Counted from the stretch's first letter, positions 50,951-60,845 are shown. The stretch is DNA of 64,000 nucleotides from Thiomicrorhabdus chilensis DSM 12352 (GCF_000483485.1 NZ_KI519609.1:624072-688071), one strand, 5' to 3'. Notes: generated by a model not told the origin, from the letters alone. Numbers and translations are program-made.

Positions 50951-52096
50951 ATGAGTCAACCATCACCCTCCGCCCATTCAGCATCAACAGGCGCTGCACC
51001 AATGCAATCTGGACAATCGTTTGAGAATGACGAAATTGACCTGTTTGAACTGTGGAACGGTTTGGTTCAGGAGAAGTGGACGATTGTTTTGAGTTTTGTG
51101 GCCGCGGTAATTTTGGCAGGCCTGTATGCCTTTACGGCCACGCCGGTGTATAAATCAACGGCTTACTTTTTGCCTCCGACCGTAGAGGACGTTCAGGAAA
51201 TGAACGCTTTGAACCTGTTGACAGACAAATCATTTTATCAACCGCCGGAAGTGTATGAGAATTTTATTGAACACCTGAAGTCCCGTGATGTCAGCCAGGC
51301 GATTTTCAATCGCTTCAATTTGGTGGAGTTGTATGTTCAGGAGTTGGAACAGGTTGATGAATCTCAGAAGGTTGCGGTGTTGAACCGCGCATTCGATCAG
51401 TTTTCGAAAAGCATCGGTGTCAACCTGCCTAAGAAAAACGCCAGCGGCAATCAGGTTTCGGTTGACCTGTCGCTTGAACGCAGCCCGCAGGAGACCGCCG
51501 ATATTCTCAATGCCTTGATCGCGTTGGCTCAAGAAAAGACTGCCCATCAGTTTTTTAAAGACATTCAATCTGAAATGAGTATTCGTCAGCAACGCCTCCA
51601 TGATCAGGTCGCCAGCTTGCGCAAGATTGAAAAAGAGCGTCGATTGGATCGCGTGGTACAGCTTCAAGAAGCCGCCAATATCGCACGTTCATTGGATTTG
51701 AAGGAGCCGATGATGTCTGCGCCTCAGGTTAATATCGTTAATATGGAAGGGGGCAAGAGCCAAGGGATGCCTCTGTATTACCTAGGTTACCAACTGCTTG
51801 AGGCCGAGCTCAGTGCCTTGAAATCCAGAGAGAACGATGACCCTTTCATTGGAGAGTTACGCGGCCTGCAACAAAAGCTTTCCGAGTTGCAGGAGCTTAA
51901 GCTGGATATTAAGAAATTCGGAGTGGTCACGGTTGACCAGTTCGCTTTGCCGGCGGCGAAACCGATCAAACCCAAAAAAGCCCTGATTCTGGCAGTCGGC
52001 GGTGTACTTGGTTTGATGTTGGGTGTGTTTGTGGCTTTGATTCGTCGCGCAGTCAAGAACCGCAAGATGGAGCAGAAAGCATTGCCAACCGTTTGA
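50951..52096 (+). CDS. Wzz-type polysaccharide chain-length regulator
   Basis: A 381-residue Wzz/PCP1 protein. An N-terminal cytoplasmic tail leads to the first helix (WTIVLSFVAAVILAGLYAF, near residue 40), then a long periplasmic part rich in helices, and a second helix near the end (ALILAVGGVLGLMLGVFVALI) preceded by the Pro-rich PAAKPIKPKKA motif. It sets modal O-antigen length with Wzy. It lies 15-20 kb from the polymerase candidates, alone, with its own terminator. Octamer at 51118-51125. Confidence 0.88.
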   Translation: MSQPSPSAHSASTGAAPMQSGQSFENDEIDLFELWNGLVQEKWTIVLSFVAAVILAGLYAFTATPVYKSTAYFLPPTVEDVQEMNALNLLTDKSFYQPPEVYENFIEHLKSRDVSQAIFNRFNLVELYVQELEQVDESQKVAVLNRAFDQFSKSIGVNLPKKNASGNQVSVDLSLERSPQETADILNALIALAQEKTAHQFFKDIQSEMSIRQQRLHDQVASLRKIEKERRLDRVVQLQEAANIARSLDLKEPMMSAPQVNIVNMEGGKSQGMPLYYLGYQLLEAELSALKSRENDDPFIGELRGLQQKLSELQELKLDIKKFGVVTVDQFALPAAKPIKPKKALILAVGGVLGLMLGVFVALIRRAVKNRKMEQKALPTV

Positions 52097-52116
52097 TTTC
52101 TTGGTTTGTAGGCATG

Positions 52117-52145
52117 AAAAAAACCGGCTCTAAGGCCGGTTTTTT
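52117..52145 (+). terminator. intrinsic terminator after the wzz-type gene
   Basis: AACCGGC-tctaag-GCCGGTT stem with an A-run before and a run of six T after; a classic rho-independent terminator 20 bases past the stop. Confidence 0.88.
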
Positions 52146-52215
52146 GTTGGAGGATACATGGTTTGTTGTTCTCGACTGTTAAAGGCTCTTCGGATAACGC
52201 AGTGCAGAACCTTGT

Positions 52216-52278
52216 AAGATGCTTCGACAAGCTCAGCATGACAGCGTGTGGGTTCAAGACAGGTGAGGGTTCAGCATA
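52216..52278. repeat. palindromic repeat half-site downstream of holC
   Basis: AGATGCTTCGACAAGCTCAG then CATGACA (52218-52244), the best preserved inverted half in the window, followed by a weaker GGGTTCAGCATAAA at 52266-52278. Confidence 0.7.
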
Positions 52279-52305
52279 AAAGCGAAGTTTGGATGACAAT
52301 CGCTT

Positions 52306-52773
52306 TCAATCAAAACCGATTTTATGAACTTTGGGTTCGATGCCTTTGGCTTTGTAAGCTTTCCAGCGTTCGCGTCCCATCTGCACCAGGTAATCGGTTT
52401 GATCGAGAATCTCGATGGTGCGTTGATAGCTTTCAAACGTTTGCGGAAAGAGCGGGTGCAGGTTGATCAATACATCCTTACATGGCCGCTCGATTTGTTC
52501 GCCATAAAGCTGAATCGGTGCGGGCAGTTCGCCTTGCACGCTGTGTACGATGAAGCTGTGAGGTTGAAAATCCCACAGGGTCAAATCATAGCGCAGGGCT
52601 TCCTGCTCGTTTTCAAAACGCACGTCCGCCTGACGTTTTTCCGATTGGATTTTATTCAGCAGCTTGCTTAAAAAGCGTTCACGCTTTTCCGGCGCGGTGC
52701 TGTTCAGAACATAAAACAGCACGTCTTTTGGCGGTGCTTCAGCATCTTGTTGCACATCAGTGTCCAAAGTCAT
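52306..52773 (-). CDS. holC: DNA polymerase III chi subunit
   Basis: A 155-residue HolC. The DVLFYVLNSTAPEKRERFLSKLL opening and LLWDFQPHSFIVH-like block (here LTLWDFQPHSFIVHS), then VLINLHPLFPQTFESYQRTIEIL, follow the chi family pattern. Chi links SSB with the clamp loader. It lies nine bases after pepA, the usual pepA-holC arrangement of gammaproteobacteria. Confidence 0.88.
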   Translation of the reverse strand: MTLDTDVQQDAEAPPKDVLFYVLNSTAPEKRERFLSKLLNKIQSEKRQADVRFENEQEALRYDLTLWDFQPHSFIVHSVQGELPAPIQLYGEQIERPCKDVLINLHPLFPQTFESYQRTIEILDQTDYLVQMGRERWKAYKAKGIEPKVHKIGFD

Positions 52774-52782
52774 CGAAATCCA

Positions 52783-54276
52783 TTAGCCCGCTTGAGTCAG
52801 CAGGTATTGAACCACGGCAGGAACCGGACGTCCGGTGGCTCCTTTATTATCACCGCTGACCCAGGCGGTTCCGGCAATATCCAGGTGCGCCCAAGTGACG
52901 TCTTTGGTGAAACGCGCCAGGAACTGACCGGCGGTGATGGTACCGCCGGCGCGTCCGCCGATATTGGCCATGTCCGCGAAATTGGATTTGAGTTGTTCGT
53001 CCCACTCTTCACCCAGCGGCATTTGCCAGAAGCGGTCATAGGTTTCCAGGCCGGCCTGCAGAAGATCGTCCGCAATGGTCTGGTCGTTGGCCATGAGTCC
53101 GGAAACATGGTTGCCTAAGGCAATGATGCAGGCACCGGTCAAGGTGGCCATATCGATGATTTTGGCCGGTTGGTAAGTTTGCTGAACATAAGTCAGGGCG
53201 TCACACAGAATCAAACGACCTTCAGCATCAGTATTGAGAATTTCGATGGTCTGACCGGACAGCGAGGTGACCACATCGCCGGGTTTGATGGCGTTGCCTG
53301 AAGGCATGTTTTCGGTTGCCGGAATGACCGCGACCACGTTCATTTTGGGTTTCAGTTCCCCCAAGGCTTTGAATACGCCCAAAACGGTTGCGGCACCGCC
53401 CATATCGTATTTCATTTCGTCCATGCCGGCACCCGGTTTAAGGGAGATTCCGCCAGTATCGAAAGTCACGCCTTTGCCCACCAAGGCAATTGGAGCTTCA
53501 TCGCCTGCACCTTTATAGGATAGACAGATCATTTTAGGCGGGGTGATGCTGCCTTGGGCAACGGCCATGAAGGAGCCCATGCCCATCTCCAGCATCTGCT
53601 CGCGTTCAAGAATATTGGCCTCAAATCCGTAGGTTTTGCCCAGTTCAATGGCCGTATCAGCCAGGTGAGCAGGGGTGCAGAAGTTGCTTGGCATGTTTGC
53701 CAGATCCTGGGTCAAAGCCATGCCCAAGGCGGTGGCCTGTCCCTGTTCAACAGCGGACCGGTTTTCTGGGGTCTCTTCAGCGGCAAAAATCATGGCGTTC
53801 AACTTTGGGTCTTTAGGATGGTGTTCGCCGCGGCTTTCATGAGCGTAGTCGTAAAAACTCTGCTGGAAAACCTGGGCGTTCTGACGAACTGACCAGGCCT
53901 GCGGTTTGTCAGCCGGTTGAACCAGAACCAAGGCGTTGTACACGGTTTGCGCACCGCTGTTTTCAATAGCACTGGCCGCCGCCTTGATGGCACTCAAGTA
54001 GGATTTGAAAGTCAGTTCTTCAGCTTTGCCCAGACCCACCAGGAAAACGCGTTTGGAGGTCTTGTCAAACGGCTGCATTACCATCAGGGTTTTGCCGGCT
54101 TTACCCGTAAAGTCGGCGTTTTCGTTAAGTTCTGAAACCAAGGTGCTCAAGGTCTTGTCTGGATCGATTCCCTGACAGGTCTCGGCCAGTTTGCCGTCTG
54201 CAAAGACTGGAAGAACCAAGGTGTCGTAGGAGTTGGTAGAAGCGGCTGGATTGAAGCTAAAAGAAATTCGTTTCAT
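52783..54276 (-). CDS. pepA: leucyl aminopeptidase (M17)
   Basis: A 497-residue M17 aminopeptidase. The two-metal site is intact: LVGKGVTFDTGGISLKPG, MKYDMGGAATVLG and the signature NTDAEGRLILCDAL. It trims N-terminal residues from peptides; in some bacteria PepA also binds DNA in site-specific recombination and regulation. Family-normal length. It is divergent from lptF across a 255-base gap that holds one octamer (54422-54429). Confidence 0.96.
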   Translation of the reverse strand: MKRISFSFNPAASTNSYDTLVLPVFADGKLAETCQGIDPDKTLSTLVSELNENADFTGKAGKTLMVMQPFDKTSKRVFLVGLGKAEELTFKSYLSAIKAAASAIENSGAQTVYNALVLVQPADKPQAWSVRQNAQVFQQSFYDYAHESRGEHHPKDPKLNAMIFAAEETPENRSAVEQGQATALGMALTQDLANMPSNFCTPAHLADTAIELGKTYGFEANILEREQMLEMGMGSFMAVAQGSITPPKMICLSYKGAGDEAPIALVGKGVTFDTGGISLKPGAGMDEMKYDMGGAATVLGVFKALGELKPKMNVVAVIPATENMPSGNAIKPGDVVTSLSGQTIEILNTDAEGRLILCDALTYVQQTYQPAKIIDMATLTGACIIALGNHVSGLMANDQTIADDLLQAGLETYDRFWQMPLGEEWDEQLKSNFADMANIGGRAGGTITAGQFLARFTKDVTWAHLDIAGTAWVSGDNKGATGRPVPAVVQYLLTQAG

Positions 54277-54531
54277 CGTGATAAAAAGCCTTTTTTAAGA
54301 GTTATTCATGACTTTGTTTCGTATAATGAGAGCGTTCGTCAAACAACCTTATGGATAAAACAGGCACAATCTTGTTGTGTGAAGCGGTTATTTGAACGAT
54401 AAGTTCATTCATACGGACGACCAGGCCTGCTGATTTTGAAAGCTTTGCAGTTATGCGCTTTTAAAAAGCCCGGTGTTCACGCAGTCTTTGCGTTTAATTT
54501 TAATAATTCTACCATTTTAATGTTTCAGGGG

Positions 54532-55641
54532 ATGGTTTTGCGAATTCTCGATCGATATTTGTTAAAAGAGTTGTTTGCGACCTTTTTTGCGGTGCTGGCG
54601 GTGCTGTTGCTGATTACCTTCGGAACGGAAACCACCAAACTTCTGGCGCTGGCGGTGGAAGGCAAGTTACCGTCCTCGGTGGTGTTTCAGGTATTGTTGC
54701 TGAAGATTCCACCGGCGCTGGAAATCATTCTGCCTTTGGTGGCGCTGCTGAGTGTGATGCTGGCGGTGGGGCGGCTCTACCAGGATCATGAGATGGTGGT
54801 GATGAGCAGTTGCGGCATCTCGCCGCGTTATTTCCAAAAGATTATTTTCTGGTTTTTGTTGCCGTTTGCACTTCTGACCGCGTCCATTACTTTGTATGTC
54901 ACCCCATTGAGTTATGAGAAAGAGACCCAATTGATCATGGAGGCGCAGACCAGTGCGCCCTTTGCCGGACTGGTCTCCGGAAAGTTCAATGAATTGCCCA
55001 ACAAGAAGGGCGTATTGTACGCCCGCAAAATAGAGGCGGATGGGCAGATGCTTGATGTGTGGATTCAGTACCGGGGGCAAGAGCGTGATCTGGTGTTGAC
55101 GGCACCGCAGGGGCGTTTTGAGTGGATCAACGAGCGCTTGGCGTTGGTGTTGTTGAACGGTAAAAGTTATGAAGGTCTGCACGCCAACAAAGAGAGTCTG
55201 ACGGTGCAGCATTTTGAACGTTTTGAGGGCTATCTCCCCGAACTGGAAGCGGCTACCCGTCAGAAGTCCAAAGGTATTTGGGCTCCGACTTCGGTTTTGC
55301 TCCAATCGGATAAGTTGGAGGATCAGGCCTTGTTGCAATGGCGGCTGGTGTTGCCTGTGAGTGTGCTGGTGTTGGGCTTGTTGGGATTGAAGCTAAGTAA
55401 AACCGGGCCTCGCCAAGGGCGTTTCGCCAAACTGTTCATCGCGATTGTACTTTATGTGATTTACAACCAGCTGTTGGTGACCGCCAGAGATGGGGTGTCT
55501 AGCGGAGGGATTCCGCTTTATGTCGGCTTATGGCCGATTCCGTTGCTGTTTTTATGGTATGCCTTGTTTGCCTCTTCTGGCAGTCTAAGTTTGGGGCGCT
55601 TCAAGAGATCGAAGACCGCAAAACTAGGGGGCGAGGCATGA
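54532..55641 (+). CDS. lptF: LPS export permease LptF
   Basis: LptF with LptG and LptB extracts LPS from the inner membrane. About 370 residues with the family layout: a start LRILDRYLLKELFATFFAVL, three N-terminal helices, a periplasmic beta-jellyroll (residues about 115-270) and three C-terminal helices (LVLPVSVLVLGLLGL). The start is unsure: ATG 54520, ATG 54532 or TTG 54538. The strong AGGGG at 54526-54530 is best spaced for the TTG (seven bases), but its sequence context gives MVLRILDRY from 54532, which matches family N-termini. The stop overlaps lptG as ATGA. Confidence 0.93.
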   Translation: MVLRILDRYLLKELFATFFAVLAVLLLITFGTETTKLLALAVEGKLPSSVVFQVLLLKIPPALEIILPLVALLSVMLAVGRLYQDHEMVVMSSCGISPRYFQKIIFWFLLPFALLTASITLYVTPLSYEKETQLIMEAQTSAPFAGLVSGKFNELPNKKGVLYARKIEADGQMLDVWIQYRGQERDLVLTAPQGRFEWINERLALVLLNGKSYEGLHANKESLTVQHFERFEGYLPELEAATRQKSKGIWAPTSVLLQSDKLEDQALLQWRLVLPVSVLVLGLLGLKLSKTGPRQGRFAKLFIAIVLYVIYNQLLVTARDGVSSGGIPLYVGLWPIPLLFLWYALFASSGSLSLGRFKRSKTAKLGGEA

Positions 55642-56780
55642 ACCGGATTGAACGTTATTTGGGGCAGGTGGTGTTTACCCACACTCTGCTGGTGCTGTTG
55701 GTCTTACTGGTAATTCTGGGCTTTTCGGAATTCATGATTCAGGTCGGCAAACTCACCGAAGAATACACCTTGGCCAAAGGCGCTTTATACACACTGTTGA
55801 AATTACCGGTGTATGCCTATGAAATTTTTCCGGTGGCTTTGCTGATTGGTACCTTGATGGGCCTAGGCGCGCTGGCGAATCAATCCGAATTGACGGTATT
55901 GCGTGTCACCGGCTGGTCGATAGGGCGCATTCTCTGGGCGGTGCTGAAAACCGCCATGCTGATGTGGCTGGTGATGGCCTTGTTGGGCGAGTTTGTGGCC
56001 CCTGCAAGCGAAGCCTATTCCAAAAAGGTTCGCGGAGAGGCTTTGCAAAAAGGGTTCTCGATCGGCAGTGGCAGCGGGTTTTGGCTTAAAGACCCCGAGC
56101 GTTACATTCATGTCGGCCAGGTGATCTCTCCAGTTGAATTGCGCAATGTATCGATTTACCGCCAGCAGGATGGCGAGATACAGCAGTTTTTGCAGGCAAG
56201 AAAGGCATTGTATGAACAGGGACAGTGGGTGTTGTCGGGCATCCGCCAACAATCCATCGCCTTTATCGGCGCGGAGTATGAAAGTTCTGAAAATCGCCCA
56301 GAAGGCAATGAACAATCGCTTAAACCGCAAGAGACCAAGTTGCCCTTGCTGGACTGGCAACTGACCAAAATTCAACGTCAGAATGCCGATTTTCCGCTGG
56401 AGCCGCAGGTGTTGGAGAGTTTGAGCATTGAAACCCGTTACATGAGTTTGACCGACTTGTATGGTTACATCGGATTTTTGAAGCAAAATGAGCTGGATGC
56501 CGAGGAGTACCAACTTGCTTTCTGGCGCAAGCTGGCCATGCCGTTGGTGGTAATGGGCATGATCGCCATAGTGTTTCCGCTGATTTTCGGTTCCCAGCGA
56601 CAGGTCAGCATGGGGCAACGTGTGTTTGTGGGCATCTTGATCGGCATGGGCTTTCATTTGCTGAACCAGATGTTCGGCAACCTGAGTGTGGTCTATCAAT
56701 TGCCCGCCGCCTTGGGTGCGTTTTTGCCGGCGGTATTGATGCTGCTGATAGCGACGCTTTGGCTCAAGCGGGTTCGCTGA
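55638..56780 (+). CDS. lptG: LPS export permease LptG
   Basis: A 380-residue permease, partner of LptF. It starts MNRIERYLGQ, with the first helix VFTHTLLVLLVLLVILGF, the LKLPVYAYEIFPVALLIGTLMGLG coupling region that meets LptB, and the C-terminal GQRVFVGILIGMGFHLLNQMFG. ATG 55638 overlaps the lptF stop and fits the family, so I ignore the earlier in-frame start at 55530. The pair lies in normal order. Confidence 0.95.
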   Translation: MNRIERYLGQVVFTHTLLVLLVLLVILGFSEFMIQVGKLTEEYTLAKGALYTLLKLPVYAYEIFPVALLIGTLMGLGALANQSELTVLRVTGWSIGRILWAVLKTAMLMWLVMALLGEFVAPASEAYSKKVRGEALQKGFSIGSGSGFWLKDPERYIHVGQVISPVELRNVSIYRQQDGEIQQFLQARKALYEQGQWVLSGIRQQSIAFIGAEYESSENRPEGNEQSLKPQETKLPLLDWQLTKIQRQNADFPLEPQVLESLSIETRYMSLTDLYGYIGFLKQNELDAEEYQLAFWRKLAMPLVVMGMIAIVFPLIFGSQRQVSMGQRVFVGILIGMGFHLLNQMFGNLSVVYQLPAALGAFLPAVLMLLIATLWLKRVR

Positions 56781-56934
56781 TCCTGACAATAACGTTAGGA
56801 CGCGAGTTAGGGAAAAGTCAGTTTGAGACGAAAAATTGAGTCCAACTAGGACATGATTTGCGCAAAACGAACAGGCCTGTCCATTTTGCCGCTGGAATTT
56901 TCAGAGGCTGTGTTGGCTAGTCGACAGTGAATAA

Positions 56935-57789
56935 CTATTCATCGACCAGTTGTTCGATGCGGTAGACTCCCTGTTTGCCTCCGAGTTTTTGCGCCAGATA
57001 AGGCAGGGCGTTTTGCATCTGCGCCATCAATGTCCAGGGCGGGTTCACCAAAATCATACCGCTGGACGTCATGCCCCTTTGTTGGGTGTCCGCCTCCAGT
57101 CCCAATTCGAAAACCTGAATGTTGCGAATGCCGCTGTTTTGGATGGCATTGAGCATTTTCGCAATCTGCTGACGCTGCACCACCGGATACCAAATGGCAT
57201 AGGTGCCAGTGGCGAAGCGTTGATGGCAGGCTTTCAATACCTCCACCACACGGTCGTAGTCGGTTTTAACCTCATAAGGCGGGTCAATCAACACCAGCCC
57301 GCGGCGTTCTTTGGGCGGCATGGCTCCAATCGCGGTTTGAAAGCCGTCCTGGTTGAATACCTTGATGCGGCGATCCTGTTTGAAATTGGCCTGTAGGGTC
57401 TGCTGTTCGCGCGGATGCAGTTCACACAGCGACAGACGGTCGTGCTCACGTAGCAAGTGGCTGGCAAACCAAGGCGATCCGGGATAGTGGCTCAATCTTG
57501 TTTTTGAGTTTGAGCAGGCCTGTTGAAACTGTCTGACATTTTCTACATAGTCCGCCACAATACCCGGCAGATCGGTTTCTTGCCACAGGCGGGCGATGCC
57601 GTTTTCAAATTCGCAGTTCTTTTGCGCTTCGGAAGCGTCCAGTTCGAATCCGCCGGGGCCGGAATGGGTGTCCAGATAAAACACCGGTTTGGATTTTTGG
57701 GTCAGGTATTGCAGGGTATGAACCAGTACCGTGTGCTTGAGAACGTCGGCGAAATTGCCGGCATGAAAAGAGTGAAGATAACTCAGCAT
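56935..57789 (-). CDS. rlmJ: 23S rRNA (adenine2030-N6)-methyltransferase
   Basis: RlmJ methylates A2030 of 23S rRNA. The 284-residue protein begins MLSYLHSFHAGNFADVLKH, the family's invariant N-terminus; the SAM site is FYLDTHSGPGGFEL and the catalytic motif is VLIDPPYE near residue 165. Start ATG 57789 is chosen over the frame's earlier ATG at 57828 on that ground. An octamer CAGGCCTG is at 57515-57522, and another at 56872-56879, in the downstream gap shared with lptG. Confidence 0.94.
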   Translation of the reverse strand: MLSYLHSFHAGNFADVLKHTVLVHTLQYLTQKSKPVFYLDTHSGPGGFELDASEAQKNCEFENGIARLWQETDLPGIVADYVENVRQFQQACSNSKTRLSHYPGSPWFASHLLREHDRLSLCELHPREQQTLQANFKQDRRIKVFNQDGFQTAIGAMPPKERRGLVLIDPPYEVKTDYDRVVEVLKACHQRFATGTYAIWYPVVQRQQIAKMLNAIQNSGIRNIQVFELGLEADTQQRGMTSSGMILVNPPWTLMAQMQNALPYLAQKLGGKQGVYRIEQLVDE

Positions 57790-57930
57790 GTTGAATCCAA
57801 AGCCCCGTGTGAATGTGCAATAAGCCATTGCAGTGGTTGAAAAACCGTATTATAGCGAGCAAATGAAGGATATCGAAGCAAAAAGACCTGAAGTCAAATA
57901 GTTCAGCTGGGTGAGTTTTATTTGGGGTTG

Positions 57931-57959
57931 GGCATGACAGGCTAGCGTCTTGTCATGCC
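57931..57959. terminator. hairpin from repeat-type ends, downstream of the chemoreceptor gene
   Basis: GGCATGACA and TGTCATGCC pair perfectly (nine bases) around an 11-base loop, 16 bases beyond the reverse-strand stop of the chemoreceptor gene. The stem sequence is the terminal part of the dispersed repeat family. It may act as terminator, though no T-tract is attached. Confidence 0.5.
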
Positions 57960-57974
57960 AAGATTTGCATAAGG

Positions 57975-59972
57975 TTATTTGAGTTTTGCAATAGCACTGC
58001 GGGTGGTTTGGGTTTTAATGTTTTTGGTGCGGTCCACCAAATCCTGCATTTGGCTTTCCATTTCCAGATTGGCCGAACTCATCTGTTCGACCAGTGCGGC
58101 ATTTTGTTGGGTGTTTTGATCCATGCTTCTGACCGCCTGATTGATCTGGTTGATGCCGGCGGATTGTTCTTGCGAGAGGTTGCGGATTTCGCCCACCATC
58201 GAGGTGACCTCATCCACTTGGGTGACGATTTGGTTGAGCATGTGGTTGGATTCGTTTGAGAGTTCGGATCCTTTGCTGATCAAATGGGTGGTTTCGTTGA
58301 TGAGTCCGCTGATCTCCTTGGCTGCATCCGCCGATTTTTGCGCCAGCGCTCGTACCTCACCCGCCACCACCGCAAAACCGCGGCCATGCTCGCCGGCACG
58401 GGCTGCTTCCACTGCGGCATTCAAGGCCAGCAGGTTGGTTTGAAACGCAATGCTGTCGATCAGGCTGACAATCTCGGTGATTTTGGAGCTCGACTGATTG
58501 ATCTCCTCAATCGCATTACGTGTCTGCTGCATGACGTCAGAACCTTTTTGAGCCACGGTTTTGGTGAGCTGGGATTTTTCATCGGCCAATTGGGCGTTAT
58601 GCAAGGAGTTCTCGACGGTGGCCGCAATCTCTTCCATGGAGGCGGCGGTTTCTTCGATGGACGCCGCCTGGCTTTGGGTGCGGTGATTCAAATCTGCATT
58701 GCCGGTCGAGATCTGGTTGACGTTGGCCAAGGTGGTGTTGGCCTTGTCCTTAATGCCTTCAAATTGCTCCGACAGGTTATTGATGGATTGGTTGATAATG
58801 TCTTGCAGGCGTTTCAAGTCACCGTCAAACTGTCCGTTCACCTGAGTGGTCAAATCCCCTTCGAGCAAGGAGGTTAGACTGTCGCTGAATAAGCCCAGCC
58901 CCTGATTTAAACTCGACAGCGTTTGGTTTAGGTTGTCTTTCAGCGATTTCAGTTCACCGGCCGCTTCGGACTCTATTTGCGCAGAAAAATCAGAACGCGC
59001 CATGTGTTCAACGGCCTGGTTTATCTCGCTGACCACGTTGCTCAGAGTGGCTTTGGTTTCCAATGCATTGTCCAAGGCCTGTTTGAATCCACCCAGAGCG
59101 GTGGTGTTGTGCTCGATGTCGCGTTTCAGGTCGCCCGACTTCAACGCATCCAGAGAGTTGTTCAACACGGCCATCACATCCTGCAGATTGCTGGCGGTGG
59201 CGTTCACATTCTGTTTTAGGTTTTCCAGGTCGCCGGTAAACTCGCTCTCAATTTGATTGTTGAATTCGCCCTTGGCGATGGATTGCATGATGAGGTTGAT
59301 TTCGCGAACCGCATTGCCCACGCTTTTAAGCAAATGGTTCAAAGCTTTAACATTGGATTCGTTAGGATGCAATTCTACTTGAATCGAGAAGTCGCCGGTT
59401 TGAGCCACTCGGTTGATGGCCTCGGCGGTGGCATCGGCCACCTGTTCGTCTTTTTTCATCAGCAGGCTGTAATAGATCAACACCGCCGATTCGATCACCA
59501 CAAACAGAGCATGCAAAAAGGTGATGCTCCAGCTGCAGTCGTAGTTGAACAGCATCACCGGCATGCCGCCGATTACCACATCGTTCAACTGCAAATAGGT
59601 CAACAACAGGTGATGCACCGCCCCGACCGCGGCTGCGGTGACCACCACCAGCCAATCCTTGAATATCAGTAAAAAGGCCAGCCCCACAAATATGTGGAAG
59701 TGCATTTCAATGCGTCCCAGCTGGGTTTGGATCAGCGAGGCCGAAAGCAACATGACCAAAATACCCGCAACGATTCCGAAGCCACGCGTTCCTTTCAGCA
59801 GTGAATAGGAGACGAGGGTGAGCACTCCAATCAATCCGGCCGAGGCAAGCGCAAAGTTTTCCGTTCCATATCCGATTGGAGCCACAAAGGCCAAAACCGG
59901 AAGATGTGCCAGCAATAGCCAAAACACTTTTTTGTCGACAGACAGTCGGCGATTATTTTGTGCGGTATTCAT
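57975..59972 (-). CDS. methyl-accepting chemotaxis protein with integral-membrane sensor
   Basis: A 665-residue chemoreceptor. The first 175 residues form about six membrane helices with little periplasmic part. They hold a His-rich pattern [20 protein letters not shown] and [13 protein letters not shown] in adjacent helices, which could bind a metal or haem-like ligand. Repeated HAMP-like modules follow ([37 protein letters not shown]). Then comes the signalling hairpin with the CheA/CheW tip [20 protein letters not shown] near residue 520. No periplasmic ligand domain, so it probably senses a membrane or intracellular signal. The gene ends 16 bases from the hairpin at 57931-57959. Confidence 0.92.
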   Translation of the reverse strand: MNTAQNNRRLSVDKKVFWLLLAHLPVLAFVAPIGYGTENFALASAGLIGVLTLVSYSLLKGTRGFGIVAGILVMLLSASLIQTQLGRIEMHFHIFVGLAFLLIFKDWLVVVTAAAVGAVHHLLLTYLQLNDVVIGGMPVMLFNYDCSWSITFLHALFVVIESAVLIYYSLLMKKDEQVADATAEAINRVAQTGDFSIQVELHPNESNVKALNHLLKSVGNAVREINLIMQSIAKGEFNNQIESEFTGDLENLKQNVNATASNLQDVMAVLNNSLDALKSGDLKRDIEHNTTALGGFKQALDNALETKATLSNVVSEINQAVEHMARSDFSAQIESEAAGELKSLKDNLNQTLSSLNQGLGLFSDSLTSLLEGDLTTQVNGQFDGDLKRLQDIINQSINNLSEQFEGIKDKANTTLANVNQISTGNADLNHRTQSQAASIEETAASMEEIAATVENSLHNAQLADEKSQLTKTVAQKGSDVMQQTRNAIEEINQSSSKITEIVSLIDSIAFQTNLLALNAAVEAARAGEHGRGFAVVAGEVRALAQKSADAAKEISGLINETTHLISKGSELSNESNHMLNQIVTQVDEVTSMVGEIRNLSQEQSAGINQINQAVRSMDQNTQQNAALVEQMSSANLEMESQMQDLVDRTKNIKTQTTRSAIAKLK

Positions 59973-59988
59973 GATGTTTCTTACCTTA

Positions 59989-60600
59989 TTAATGGTTCGT
60001 GTTCAGTTTTCTAAGTTGGGTTAAATCTTCAATGATGTAGTCATAACGCAAATGCATATTGGGGTACATCACTCTAAGTTTCCCGGTGGGATCAATCAAA
60101 AACAAAGTTCCCGGGTGTTCAATTTCATAATCCTCGGCGGTGGCGATGTTTCTGTCGGGGAAAAACGCCGCATTGTACAAAGTGGCAATAGACTGAACCT
60201 GTTTGATTGAGTCACTTCTCAAGGCGTAAAAGTTGGAACCGAATTGGTTGAAGTAAGCATCTAGCATCTCATCCGAGTCGCGTTGCGGATCCATGGTCAC
60301 AAAGATGAAGTCGATGTCTTGTTCCGCAGTTTGGTGGTGGATGTTGAACATCACCCCGACTTGGTTGTGACAGACTTCATCGCAATTTAAATAGCCAAAA
60401 TACAAAAAAACATAGTTTCCCCGGTGCTGTGCCAGCGAATGAGGCTGGCCAGCCGTGTCTTTAAACTCAAAAGGTTTGGCTTCTTGGTTCAGGCTGTGTC
60501 CGTACAAGTCGTCATCTTGTATCCAACTGAACACAAAGGGCAGGGACAGCAACAGACTAAGACTCAAGAATACTAGACCGTAGGTTTGGACTTTATTCAC
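59989..60600 (-). CDS. SCO1/SenC-like copper/thioredoxin-fold protein
   Basis: A 203-residue protein anchored by an N-terminal helix ([20 protein letters not shown]) with a thioredoxin-like domain outside. The Sco copper motif C-x3-C is NCDEVC near residue 92, and the third ligand His is in [12 protein letters not shown] near residue 165. Sco proteins help load the CuA centre of cytochrome oxidase or handle thiols. No oxidase genes are next to it; it precedes the chemoreceptor by 16 bases on the same strand. The start is GTG 60600, with AAAGG unusually close. Confidence 0.87.
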   Translation of the reverse strand: MNKVQTYGLVFLSLSLLLSLPFVFSWIQDDDLYGHSLNQEAKPFEFKDTAGQPHSLAQHRGNYVFLYFGYLNCDEVCHNQVGVMFNIHHQTAEQDIDFIFVTMDPQRDSDEMLDAYFNQFGSNFYALRSDSIKQVQSIATLYNAAFFPDRNIATAEDYEIEHPGTLFLIDPTGKLRVMYPNMHLRYDYIIEDLTQLRKLNTNH

Positions 60601-60817
60601 CTTTTGTTCGCCTGATCCGTAATTTTTGTATAGCTATTGTACATGTTTTATTTCGTTTTGTATTGGTTTGTCTTTTTTGTACTCTCATCAAATGGGTTTT
60701 CAGCACATGGGCGTGAATCTTAGAGTGTTTTTATGGCTTGTCAAAGTACTTTCTTATTAGATTTATGGGGTTCCTTTCATGTTTAATATTATTTTTCTTA
60801 AAAAGAATAAATAATTC

Positions 60818-60845
60818 TTGAAAAGCAATTGACCTTCTGTAAAAT
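60818..60845 (+). promoter_or_regulatory. promoter of the purU-sox operon
   Basis: TTGAAA, 16 bases, TAAAAT. It ends 30 bases before the purU ATG. The remaining 240 bases to the divergent Sco gene are AT-rich without further signals that I can name. Confidence 0.55.

Noticed and set aside
55863-56789. Reverse-strand open frame opposite lptG
   Set aside because: Shadow of a well-supported permease gene; His/Gln-rich composition typical of antisense translation.
58284-58877. Forward frame opposite the chemoreceptor gene
   Set aside because: Antisense shadow of a clear signalling domain.
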